NCBI GenBank assembly: GCA_020845495.1
Contig: JADLFM010000167.1
Location: forward strand, 1-27,786
Source of the DNA: Chloroflexota bacterium
GTDB lineage: Bacteria; Chloroflexota; UBA6077; JACCZL01
Length of the DNA stretch: 27,786 bases
Reading direction: 5' to 3'
The position numbers and the translations under genes are program-made. Positions 17,075 to 25,158 of the stretch are shown piece after piece; within the stretch, counting starts at the first letter, position 1, and the number at the start of each line of letters is the position of its first letter. The notes under the pieces are model-generated. The model did no database searches and was not told where the DNA came from. It saw only the letters and a list, made by a program, of their open reading frames with translations.

Positions 17075-18760
17075 ATGACCGTCGTGAATCTCAATGGAAT
17101 TCTCACCGCCCTCGTGCAGTGGTGGTGGCTGCTAGCCACGGCATCCGGCATGGCGGGGCTAATCACCTACCACACGGTACGCCAGACAGCGCCCACCTAC
17201 GTCGCATCGACCACGCTGCTGGTCGGCGACGTCCTCCGAAGACCCAGGCCCGGCGAAGGTGAATTCGGGGTCACCCAGAATCTGGCCAACGGCTATGCGC
17301 AACTTGCGCAACGACAACCGATTCTCGAAGCGGTCGTCACGTCTCTCGGTCTACCACTGGCTTGGGAGGAGCTTCGCCGCCGTATCGTCGTCGTGCACCC
17401 GAGTGGCGCCTTTACCATCGAGATCCGGGTCATGGATGGCAACCCTACCCGGGCACGTGACATTGCCGCCGCTATCGCCGACCAGCTCGTCGCCGCGAGT
17501 CCGACCACGGCGCGTCGCCAGGAGCTCGAGCAACGACGACGCTTCGCCACGGGTGAATTGGACGCGCTGCAACAGAAGATCGAGCAGGGCCGGGACGACC
17601 TGGAGAAGAAGCGGGCCGCCGCCGAGCAGGAGACGAGCGCACGCGGCGTCCTCGATCGCCAGGACGAGATCAAGGCGCTCGAGGCCAACCTGGCAAGTTG
17701 GCGTACCTCATACAACGATCTCCTGGCGTCGCTCGAGGGACGTGCGGTTGACCCGAATAGTCTGACAGTGATCGAGCCGGCGGAGATCCCCAGCGCACCG
17801 GCCGGGCCACGCGGAACCTGGTACGTGCTGCTCGCGGCCGTGAGTGGCGGTCTGCTCGCCGCGATAGTCGTTATTAGCATGGACGTGCTGGATGACAAGA
17901 TCCGCTCGCGCGAAGATCTGCGCGAGGCGCTCCGTGACGATCGCGACGGACCGGTAGCGTACATACCCCGCCTGGAAAAGGGTCGCAGTCCACTTGCGGT
18001 CGTCGCCGCCCCAGAATCCCTTGCCGCCGATGCATACCGGCTCCTCGCCGCACAGTTGCGGTTCGGCATGCTTGGCCCGGGGCGTCACATCGTGCTCGTG
18101 ACCAGCGCGGCGAATAGCGAAGGCAAGTCGACCACCGCAGCCAATCTCGCCTCTGCATTGGCACTTGGGGGGTCGCAGGTACTCCTGATGGATCTGGACC
18201 TTCGCAATCCGGTGCTCCATACGATCTTCGGCCTGCCGAACCGTGGCGGAGCATCCGCGATGCTTCGGGATCATGACTTCGCCATAGACCGGTACGCGCT
18301 CCAGACGGCGCTTCCTCGCCTCAAACTTCTTCCGGCTGGCACCCCGCTTGGCAATCCGAGCGAGCAACTGAGCATGTCGGGAGAATCGCTCGTGCGGGCG
18401 GCCTGGAATACGGCCGACTTCGTCATCGTCGATGGTCCGCCGCTCCTCGCCGTTGCCGACGCATCGGTCCTGGGCGCCGTCATTTCTGACACACTCTTCG
18501 TCGCCCGCTGCGACCGCACGAACGGGCGAGATCTGTGCACCGCAATCGACATTCTCTCGGGCCTGCCCACACGCCTGCGCGCGGTCGTTCTCAATGCCGT
18601 CGCACACGACCAGATGCATCTGACGGGCTACCGGTACCCTCGAGCGCGCGGAGCACTCAACGCGATGTCGAGAGGCAGGTCACCGTCGGGAGGACCGAAC
18701 GCCGCGCTACCGGCCGGGCCTGGAGTATCCGTGGCGACGCCGCGCCAACACGACATCTAA
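17075..18760 (+). CDS. Wzz/Wzc-type chain-length determinant fused to BY-kinase
   Basis: A 561-residue protein combining polysaccharide co-polymerase and bacterial tyrosine kinase. TM1 is at ~15-37 and TM2 at ~248-268; between them lies an extracytoplasmic Wzz domain with a coiled coil (~147-210, e.g. LDALQQKIEQGRDDLEKK). The cytoplasmic kinase has Walker A SEGKSTTA with K351, Walker A' MDLDLRNP with D373 and D375, and Walker B VIVDGPP with D453. The C-terminal tail has only the GYRYP pair of tyrosines and no Tyr cluster, unlike Wzc or CapB. ATG 17075 is preferred because AGGAG (17065-17069) lies 5 nt upstream; ATG 17045 would add ten residues. The 163-nt gap before it contains TTGACA at 16941 but no convincing -10. 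It regulates polymer length together with the Wzy protein. Confidence 0.88.
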   Translation: MTVVNLNGILTALVQWWWLLATASGMAGLITYHTVRQTAPTYVASTTLLVGDVLRRPRPGEGEFGVTQNLANGYAQLAQRQPILEAVVTSLGLPLAWEELRRRIVVVHPSGAFTIEIRVMDGNPTRARDIAAAIADQLVAASPTTARRQELEQRRRFATGELDALQQKIEQGRDDLEKKRAAAEQETSARGVLDRQDEIKALEANLASWRTSYNDLLASLEGRAVDPNSLTVIEPAEIPSAPAGPRGTWYVLLAAVSGGLLAAIVVISMDVLDDKIRSREDLREALRDDRDGPVAYIPRLEKGRSPLAVVAAPESLAADAYRLLAAQLRFGMLGPGRHIVLVTSAANSEGKSTTAANLASALALGGSQVLLMDLDLRNPVLHTIFGLPNRGGASAMLRDHDFAIDRYALQTALPRLKLLPAGTPLGNPSEQLSMSGESLVRAAWNTADFVIVDGPPLLAVADASVLGAVISDTLFVARCDRTNGRDLCTAIDILSGLPTRLRAVVLNAVAHDQMHLTGYRYPRARGALNAMSRGRSPSGGPNAALPAGPGVSVATPRQHDI

Positions 18761-18830
18761 GACTGATGCCAGGGCGGGGTCTCTGTGGTCGTACGCGCAA
18801 CGCATGCAGGCTTCACCGCGGGCGTGGATA

Positions 18831-18873
18831 GGGGAGGATGGGCGGAGGGGAGGATGAGCGGAGGGGAGGATGA
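18831..18873 (+). repeat. Tandem 16-nt repeat carrying Shine-Dalgarno plus ATG
   Basis: Two identical 16-nt units (18842-18857 and 18858-18873) each contain GGGGAGGATG followed by A, and a partial copy with the same decamer precedes them at 18831-18840. Each copy therefore holds a strong GGAGG and an ATG (18838, 18854, 18870). Because 16 is not a multiple of three, the three ATGs lie in three different frames. The ATG at 18838 opens an 11-codon frame that ends with TGA at 18871-18873, overlapping the ATG at 18870. Only the last GGAGG (18865-18869) is correctly spaced (9 nt) for ATG 18879 of the downstream gene. Confidence 0.85.
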
Positions 18874-18878
18874 GCGGG

Positions 18879-20444
18879 ATGACCAGATTCGTGCCGGCCC
18901 TCTCGGGAATCGAGTGGCGCCTGTTCCTGCTGCTCCTGGTGTGCTACGTCTATTTCCTGCCCCGCTATGCTGACTGGAGTCAAAGCTCGCGGACCGCCCT
19001 GATTCTCGCGATCGTGCACGACGGCCGGTTCGAGATCGACGACTATTCGAGCACCACCGGTGACTATGCTGAGGTCAACGCGCATCGGTACAGCGACAAG
19101 GCGCCTGGCCCAGCTTTGCTTGGCGTACCGGTATATGCGGCTGCAAGGTGGGCGCTGTCAGGCCCGGTTGGCGAGCGTCTGCTCGAGCGCCTGTCCAGCG
19201 GAGCGGCGCTCCGGAGCACCCTCAAGCCAGCCGAGGCCACTCGTGGCAAGGTCGACATGGCGCTGGCTCAAGCCGTCGCGACCTGGGCAGTCGTCTCAGG
19301 ACCGGCCGCCGCCCTGGGCGTCTGTTTCTTTCGCGTCGTTGGGCGCGTCGGAGTCCGGCCGGCCACCCGTCTCATTGGCACCCTTGGCTACGGGCTTGCA
19401 ACGAGCGCCTTTCCGTACGCCGGTGCACTCTACAGCCACCAGCTAGCAGCGGCGCTCCTGTTCGGGGCGTTCGCGTTGCTCTGGTCGGAGCATCAGCCCT
19501 CGACTGCACGGCTCGTACTCGTGGGCGGAATGGTCGGGCTCGCACTCATCAGCGAATACCCCACGGCGCTGATCGCGGGCGGCCTTGGCCTGTACGCCCT
19601 GCGCTTGACCGGCCAGCGTGTGTCATGGTGCCTGCTGTCGCGCGGGCTCAGGACTGCTGGCTTCCTTGGGCTGGGCGCGGCCCCGCCGCTCGCACTGATG
19701 GCAGTACACAACTGGGCCATCTTCGGGACACCACTACCGGTCGGATACGCTCACTCGACACTCTGGCAGTCCGAGCATCAGACCGGCTTCTTTAGTCTGA
19801 CCTGGCCGACATTCGAGGCCTTCTGGGGTGTCACCTTTGGGCTCTACCGCGGGCTCTTCGTCACCGCGCCCTATCTGCTTCTTGGGCTCGCTGGACTCGT
19901 CTATCTCCTCCGCGATCCACGATTTCGCACGCAAGCGGTGTTGTGTGGATGGAGTGTGGCGTGTTTCCTGGCCTTCAATAGCTCGTCGGTCATGTGGACC
20001 GGGGGCTATGGTGTCGGTCCGCGCTATCTCGTCCCGATGCTCCCGTTCCTGGCACTGCCGGCTACCGTCGCGATTGATCGCTGGAGTGACCGTCGCGCCG
20101 GTCGGCTCATCTGCGGCACCCTCCTCGCCTGGTCGTTCGCCGCGACCTGGAGCCTGACCATCGCGGGCCAGTCATTTCCCGGATTCGAGCCATTTCCACT
20201 CTGGACGTACGCGCTACCGGCGCTGCTCGCGGGAGATATCGCCCGCAACGTTGGGACGCTAGGCGGACTGAGCGGCTGGTGGAGCATGGTCCCGCTGGGC
20301 CTTCTCGCCGTCCTGCTCGTACCGTGGCAAGCGCTTCGAGATCATACGCGTCAGCAGGATCGAGGTCGAACGTCTCCGCCCAACTCACCGGCGACGTTGT
20401 CGACGACCGTGTCGACGACGCGGACGTCAGCTTCGGTGGTCTGA
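18879..20444 (+). CDS. Polytopic GT-C/PMT-like membrane glycosyltransferase candidate
   Basis: About 521 residues with ~11 transmembrane helices. The first extracytoplasmic loop has FEIDDYSSTTGDY and then HRYSDKAPGPALLGVPVYA. The latter resembles the Y-x-DK-P-P/G motif after the first loop of PMT_2/ArnT-like enzymes, and the acidic residues before it are candidates for the GT-C catalytic aspartate. I chose ATG 18879 because GGAGG (18865-18869) is 9 nt upstream; ATG 18870, three codons earlier in the same frame, sits directly on that site with no spacer. Its leader is the 16-nt repeat array. The downstream gene begins 1 nt after its TGA. Substrate unknown; a polyprenyl-phosphate sugar donor is inferred from family architecture. 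Confidence 0.68.
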   Translation: MTRFVPALSGIEWRLFLLLLVCYVYFLPRYADWSQSSRTALILAIVHDGRFEIDDYSSTTGDYAEVNAHRYSDKAPGPALLGVPVYAAARWALSGPVGERLLERLSSGAALRSTLKPAEATRGKVDMALAQAVATWAVVSGPAAALGVCFFRVVGRVGVRPATRLIGTLGYGLATSAFPYAGALYSHQLAAALLFGAFALLWSEHQPSTARLVLVGGMVGLALISEYPTALIAGGLGLYALRLTGQRVSWCLLSRGLRTAGFLGLGAAPPLALMAVHNWAIFGTPLPVGYAHSTLWQSEHQTGFFSLTWPTFEAFWGVTFGLYRGLFVTAPYLLLGLAGLVYLLRDPRFRTQAVLCGWSVACFLAFNSSSVMWTGGYGVGPRYLVPMLPFLALPATVAIDRWSDRRAGRLICGTLLAWSFAATWSLTIAGQSFPGFEPFPLWTYALPALLAGDIARNVGTLGGLSGWWSMVPLGLLAVLLVPWQALRDHTRQQDRGRTSPPNSPATLSTTVSTTRTSASVV

Positions 20445-20445
20445 G

Positions 20446-22023
20446 ATGGACGTACAGCACCTTCGCGCTTCCGTATCAATGCTGCCAACACGGGCTCAGG
20501 TGACGGCATGGCCGCGCGTCAGCACTATCTTGACCGTGCTCAAGGCCACCTGGATCGCGGCGGTCGTGTTCCTGGCGACCTACCAGTTGGAGACCTATCC
20601 GACGACGTGGTTCGATGAAGGCTCACACCTTCACGTGCCCAAGACGCTCGCACAGCGGGGTGTGTATGCGGATTGGAGCGTTGAAGGATACCGGTACTTC
20701 GGCCCAACAACCGGCGTCGGCCCAACTGTGCTCTTGCCGATCGCGGCGGCGTTCAAGGTGGCGGGAAGTAGCCTGCTGGCGGCCCGGGTCGTCATGGTTG
20801 GCTATCTGCTCGTCGCACTCGTCGCATTCTTCGCGGTGGCGCACCGGCTCCACGGCGACACGGTAGCCTGGTTCGGGTCAATCCTCCTGGTGCTCGTACC
20901 CGGAGTCAACCTGCTCTTTCTTGGCCGGCAGGTGCTTGGCGAAGTTCCGGCACTCACGTTCCTGATGTTGGCGATGCTCGCCTGGTGCAGGAGTCTCGAC
21001 TGCCACGCTCGGCCGTGGCGCGACATCCTTCTCGCCGGAGGTGCGTTCGGGCTCGTTGCGCTCACCAAGGCGCAGTTCGCACTCATCCTGCTGCCGACGC
21101 TCGCCATCGTCTTCGCCGCCGATCGGGCGTACTATAGGATGCTGCGCCTCCGCCACACCGCCGTTCCGGCCCTGGCTGTCGTCACGGCTACCGTCCTCGG
21201 TCAGGCCGTGCCTCTCCTGCCGCTCATGGGAAGCAGTGAGCTCGGAACCACGCTCGCGGCAGCACGCGACGCGTCGGCAGGCGCGATCTTCGTCTTTTCT
21301 CCGTCCCGCGCGCTGAGCGCCATCAAGTTCCTCATTGGGCCAGACGCCTTTGGGTACTGGGCCTTGCCGAGTCTGGCGTATGGGTTAACGCTCGCGGCGC
21401 CCCGGACCGGGCGCGGCGTTCAACAGGCGTTCCTGCTGACCTTCGCCTGCTGCGGTCTGGTCTGGTTTGCGTGTGGGTCGATTGGCTGGCCGCGCTACGC
21501 CTTTCCCGGCCTGGCTGTGACGACCCTGTTCGTAGCCCGCCTCTTGACGGATCTCGTCGTCGGCCGCACGACCTGGAGAGGCATGCTGTGGCCAGACCGC
21601 ATGCGGACGCTCGCTGTGGCTGGCGTCGTCACGACGATGGTCGTGTCGATGCTGGCCCTGCAAATCCGGCTGGTTGCCGGAGCATCGGATCGTTCGCCAC
21701 AGGAGATGGCCGCCCATCTGACGGCCACGGTATCGCGCGACGCTGTCATCGAAACCTGGGAGCCTGAGCTTGGCTTTCTGACCGAGCACGCGTACCACTA
21801 CCCCCCATCAGGGTGGCTGGACCGAGCGGTACGCGCGCGCTGGCTCGGTGGAACCTCCACCCAGGTGTATGACCCGTGGATGGACGCGGCGCCTGCGTAC
21901 CTCGTCGTCGGGAAGTTCGGCAAGTATACGGGCGTCTATGACACGGCGATCGCCCAGGGTCATCTGCGACTGCTTGTCTCGATTGGTGACTACGACCTGT
22001 ACGCCCTCGATAGCCGGCCGTGA
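20446..22023 (+). CDS. PMT_2/ArnT-like GT-C glycosyltransferase
   Basis: A 525-residue membrane protein with ~11 helices. After the first helix comes TTWFDEGSHLHVPKTLA, with D57-E58 at the catalytic position of PMT/ArnT-family GT-C enzymes, followed by GYRYFGPTTGVGPTVLLPIA, the counterpart of the family's loop-1 motif. Of the three GT-C-like proteins here this one is the most convincing. The C-terminal ~75 residues form a soluble tail (ETWEPELGFLTEHAYH and after). Such enzymes move one sugar from a polyprenyl-phosphate carrier to an acceptor on the outer face, which would use the product of the GT2 at 613 and of the flippase pair. The start is uncertain: ATG 20446 follows the previous stop by 1 nt with only a weak GGTGG ahead, and ATG 20479 is an alternative. 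Confidence 0.75.
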   Translation: MDVQHLRASVSMLPTRAQVTAWPRVSTILTVLKATWIAAVVFLATYQLETYPTTWFDEGSHLHVPKTLAQRGVYADWSVEGYRYFGPTTGVGPTVLLPIAAAFKVAGSSLLAARVVMVGYLLVALVAFFAVAHRLHGDTVAWFGSILLVLVPGVNLLFLGRQVLGEVPALTFLMLAMLAWCRSLDCHARPWRDILLAGGAFGLVALTKAQFALILLPTLAIVFAADRAYYRMLRLRHTAVPALAVVTATVLGQAVPLLPLMGSSELGTTLAAARDASAGAIFVFSPSRALSAIKFLIGPDAFGYWALPSLAYGLTLAAPRTGRGVQQAFLLTFACCGLVWFACGSIGWPRYAFPGLAVTTLFVARLLTDLVVGRTTWRGMLWPDRMRTLAVAGVVTTMVVSMLALQIRLVAGASDRSPQEMAAHLTATVSRDAVIETWEPELGFLTEHAYHYPPSGWLDRAVRARWLGGTSTQVYDPWMDAAPAYLVVGKFGKYTGVYDTAIAQGHLRLLVSIGDYDLYALDSRP

Positions 22024-22085
22024 GGCGCGCCCACTCAGCCGGCCGTGAGTCATGATCGCAGCAGATCGAGCGAGAGGAGCGCGCC

Positions 22086-23315
22086 GTGAGAATCCTGTTG
22101 CTCACGCAAGTCGTCCCGTATCCACCCGACAGCGGGCCGAAGATCAAGACCTATAACGTCCTGCGCTACCTTGCTGAGCGTCATACGCTCCACCTGGTCA
22201 GCTTCACGCGCTCGTCCGCCGAGGTCCAGGCAGCGACAACCCTGCGTCGCTGGTGCGAGACGGTCGACACCGTTTCGTTGACACGTTCGCGAATCGCTGA
22301 CATCGGTTACCTGGCGCGGGCGCTCGCCAGTCAGCGCTCGTTCCTGGTCGAGCGGGATGATTCTCAGCAGATGCGCACCACCATCGGGCAACTCCTCGCT
22401 CGGTACCAGTTTGATGCCGTCCATGCCGATCAGTTGACGATGGGGCAGTTTGCTGTCGATCTGCCAATCCCATTACGCGTTCTCGACGAGCACAACGCCG
22501 TGTGGACGATCGTTCGGCGCGCCGCACAGCACGAGCGATGGGGCCTGCGCCGCCTGCTCGCCGAGGTCGAGTGGCGTCGCCTGCGCGGCTATGAAGGCAC
22601 GCTCTGTCGGGCCTTTGACCGCGTCCTGGTCGTGAGCGACGAAGATCGTTGCGCCCTGGAGGCCGCCACCGCGGGTCCACTTGCGGCGATGGTCGTGCCG
22701 ATCGCTGTCGACGTCACCGAGCTGCCGTTCGCGGCCCGCACGTGTGAGGCTCGAACGATCTTGAGCATGGCGACGATGTTCTACCCCCCCAATGTCGAAG
22801 GGGTCGAGTGGTTTGCCCGTGCGGTGCTCCCGAGGATTCGGCAGGTTCAGGAGGACGCTCATTTTTTCGCGGTTGGCAGCCGTCCGCCGCCCCACATTCA
22901 GCGGCTGGGCACGACCGTTCCTGGCATGACGGTCACAGGCTATGTGAGCGACCTCGAACCGTATCTCCGACGCAGCGGTGTCCTCGTCGTGCCACTGCAC
23001 TCCGGCAGCGGTATGCGTGTGAAGATTCTGGAGGCGTTTGCACGCGGCATACCGGTCGTGTCGACGACCATCGGCGTCGAGGGAATTTCCGCTCGCAGCG
23101 GAGAGCATCTCCTCGTGGCCGACTCACCGGGTGACTTCGCGGAGGCCGTTCTCCGGATCCTGAGTGACCGAGCACTCGCTGCACGCCTCACAGCACAGGC
23201 GCGGGCGCTCGTGGAGCATGACTACGACCGCCGCGTCGCGCTGTGCAGTCTCGACGACGTGTACTCGCCGCTCCCACAACTGTTGACGACTGAGCCGGCG
23301 GCCCTGGTCGGGTGA
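22086..23315 (+). CDS. GT4 glycosyltransferase
   Basis: A 409-residue GT-B enzyme opening RILLLTQVVPYPPDSGPKI, close to the N-terminus of the GT4 at 5026 (VPYPPDSGPKIKTYNVLRYL against YPYPADNGAKIRVFNLLRQL). The donor domain has GSGMRVKILEAFARGIPVV with E316 and GVEGI after it. The start is GTG 22086, with GAGAGGAG about 8 nt upstream in a short 62-nt spacer. It is separated from the membrane enzymes but on the same strand, so it is probably co-transcribed. It belongs to the same subgroup as the GT4 genes at 5026 and 23926, which suggests duplication and divergence within the cluster. Sugar unknown. Confidence 0.85.
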   Translation: MRILLLTQVVPYPPDSGPKIKTYNVLRYLAERHTLHLVSFTRSSAEVQAATTLRRWCETVDTVSLTRSRIADIGYLARALASQRSFLVERDDSQQMRTTIGQLLARYQFDAVHADQLTMGQFAVDLPIPLRVLDEHNAVWTIVRRAAQHERWGLRRLLAEVEWRRLRGYEGTLCRAFDRVLVVSDEDRCALEAATAGPLAAMVVPIAVDVTELPFAARTCEARTILSMATMFYPPNVEGVEWFARAVLPRIRQVQEDAHFFAVGSRPPPHIQRLGTTVPGMTVTGYVSDLEPYLRRSGVLVVPLHSGSGMRVKILEAFARGIPVVSTTIGVEGISARSGEHLLVADSPGDFAEAVLRILSDRALAARLTAQARALVEHDYDRRVALCSLDDVYSPLPQLLTTEPAALVG

Positions 23316-23365
23316 CTGGCTCCAGCGAGCACCGGCCGGCGAGGACGATCGGGAGGAGGGAAGGG

Positions 23366-23767
23366 GTGGCCGAGTTCCTCGAACGCGCGCAACCGTGGTT
23401 GGCGACGCTCGTGAGTCACAACTGGCCGGTGCTGGTGTACGCGCTAGCAGCCGTCTGGGCGGCGTGGCGCGCCTTCAGCCATCCGTCACGCCACGCTGTG
23501 CTCTTCCTCTACGGTGCGCTTCTGCTCGTGTTCGCCTACGAGTATCAGAAGCACGCCCTCCCGACGATCGCAGGCACCACCAGCTATCTGTTCAGCCTGG
23601 AGGCCAACAGCCGTCTGCGCTCCGCCAGTCAGTGGCTTCTCATGACTGCCCTCCCGATCCTCGTGCGACTGCTCGGGATCGGAATGCTCGGGCTCGCCAT
23701 CTTGATCCAGCGGCGCGAGACGCATCGCCGGCGTCACCCGACGCGCTCCCTGATCGTCGAACTGTAG
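23366..23767 (+). CDS. Small three-TM membrane protein of unknown function
   Basis: I do not recognise this protein. From GTG 23366 it has 133 residues with three hydrophobic helices: around WPVLVYALAAVWAAW, HAVLFLYGALLLVFAY, and WLLMTALPILVRLLG through LAILI. It ends in an Arg-rich tail (QRRETHRRRHPTR). The start at 23366 is chosen because GGAGG at 23352-23356 lies 9 nt upstream; an in-frame GTG at 23312 overlaps the preceding stop (GTGA) and would add 18 polar residues. It sits between two GT4 genes. The location suggests a small membrane partner of the glycan machinery, but nothing in the sequence shows a mechanism. Confidence 0.6.
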   Translation: MAEFLERAQPWLATLVSHNWPVLVYALAAVWAAWRAFSHPSRHAVLFLYGALLLVFAYEYQKHALPTIAGTTSYLFSLEANSRLRSASQWLLMTALPILVRLLGIGMLGLAILIQRRETHRRRHPTRSLIVEL

Positions 23768-23925
23768 ACGTCGAGCGGACGAGCCGAATCAGCCTGCGTG
23801 TCAGCGAGTCGGCGCCCGTTCCTCCACGAGTGACGCCCTGGCGTGCCCGCCCATCTGGTGCAGGACGGATAGTCCCCGGCCTGCCCCTGGCGCGGTCACC
23901 TGGATTGACTGAACTGGGGCCTTCC

Positions 23926-25122
23926 ATGCGGATACTCACCGCGCTCCCGTACGCTCCCTCGCCGATCCGGGTGCGCCCGTACTACCTCTTGCGTGAGCTC
24001 TCCCAACGCCACGAGGTAGGTGTGCTCATCGCTGGCTCGCCTCCAACGCCGGAAGAGTTGGCCGAGCTCCAGACTGTCGCTGCTGACGTGTACGTCGCTG
24101 CCGCGACTCGCGCCCGAATGGTCTGGAATTGTGCCCGCGCGGGCTGGCGGGGCGAGCCACTCCAGGCGGCCATCAACCAGTCGCCGGGGGCCGGGGAGCT
24201 CCTTGCCCGTCTGGTTCGGGAGGGTACCTATGACGTCGTACACGTCGAGCACTTGCGGGCCGCATTTCTGGAGGGCTGGCTCCCGTCGTCGGTGCCGCGA
24301 GTGTTCGACGCGGTCGACTGCATCTCGCTCCTCTGGGAGAGAACGCTCCGCGTCAGTCACAGTGTTCGCCATCGCCTGATCGCCGCCGTTGAGTTGCATC
24401 GCACGCGCGCCTATGAGCGCCATCTGCTCGGTCGGTTTAGTCGGATTGCGGTCACGTCGGCGGATGACGCTGCCGCATTGGCGAGGCTCAGGCCGTCAGC
24501 GCCGCTGGCTGTGGTGCCGAATGGCGTGGACCTGGAGTATTTCCGGCCTTCAGGGACACCACCCGAGCCGGCGACGCTGGTCTTTTCGGGAAAGATGTCG
24601 TATCACGCCAATGTGTCGGCTGCGCTGCATTTTGTCCGCGAGATACTTCCGCGCATCCACACCATGATGCCTGACGCCCGGCTCCGAATTGTCGGTAGCA
24701 ATCCACCGCCGGTCATCCGAAACCTCGCAGGTGATCCACGGATCACCGTTACCGGGTACCTCGAAGATCTGCGTCCGGCGATTAGCACCGCAATGGTGGC
24801 GGTCTGCCCGGTGACTGTGAAGGTCGGCGTACAGAACAAGATTCTCGAGGCGATGGCGTTGGGGGTGCCGGTGGTGGCGACGGAGGCCGGTGCAGCCGGC
24901 CTCGCGGCAGTGCACGGCCAGGATCTCCTCGTCGCCAGTGATCCGGCTTCGTTCGCCTGCCACGTCATCGCGCTCTTGCAGGCCCCGTCACGTCGGGAAC
25001 GGGTCGCTCGCGCCGGGCGGCGCTACGTCGAGACCAGGCATCGTTGGTCATCCGCCGCCTGCGCGTTTGAGAACCTGTACCGCATGGCTGTCGACACTAA
25101 CCCGGCGCAGCGATCCGCATAG
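23926..25122 (+). CDS. GT4 glycosyltransferase
   Basis: A 398-residue GT-B enzyme. The N-terminus MRILTALPYAPSPIRVRPYYLL aligns with the related GT4 proteins at 5026 and 22086 but lacks their DNG/DSG loop; it reads SPIRVRP instead. The donor domain has VVPNGVDLEYF, VFSGKMSYHANVSAAL and VGVQNKILEAMALGVPVV with E308. The longer open frame from 23395 overlaps the small membrane gene and is discarded; ATG 23926 gives the canonical beta-strand start, although only a weak GGGG precedes it. The 158-nt gap before it (23768-23925) shows no gene. It is followed by the GHMP kinase gene after 36 nt. Donor and acceptor are unknown. Confidence 0.85.
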   Translation: MRILTALPYAPSPIRVRPYYLLRELSQRHEVGVLIAGSPPTPEELAELQTVAADVYVAAATRARMVWNCARAGWRGEPLQAAINQSPGAGELLARLVREGTYDVVHVEHLRAAFLEGWLPSSVPRVFDAVDCISLLWERTLRVSHSVRHRLIAAVELHRTRAYERHLLGRFSRIAVTSADDAAALARLRPSAPLAVVPNGVDLEYFRPSGTPPEPATLVFSGKMSYHANVSAALHFVREILPRIHTMMPDARLRIVGSNPPPVIRNLAGDPRITVTGYLEDLRPAISTAMVAVCPVTVKVGVQNKILEAMALGVPVVATEAGAAGLAAVHGQDLLVASDPASFACHVIALLQAPSRRERVARAGRRYVETRHRWSSAACAFENLYRMAVDTNPAQRSA

Positions 25123-25158
25123 CGGCACGACCATCGTGCGTCGGGTACTGGAGCCAGT

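Noticed and set aside
17708..18619. 303-residue open frame antisense to the BY-kinase
   Set aside because: It lies opposite a gene with clear Walker motifs, and the translation has no recognisable domain; it is an antisense shadow.
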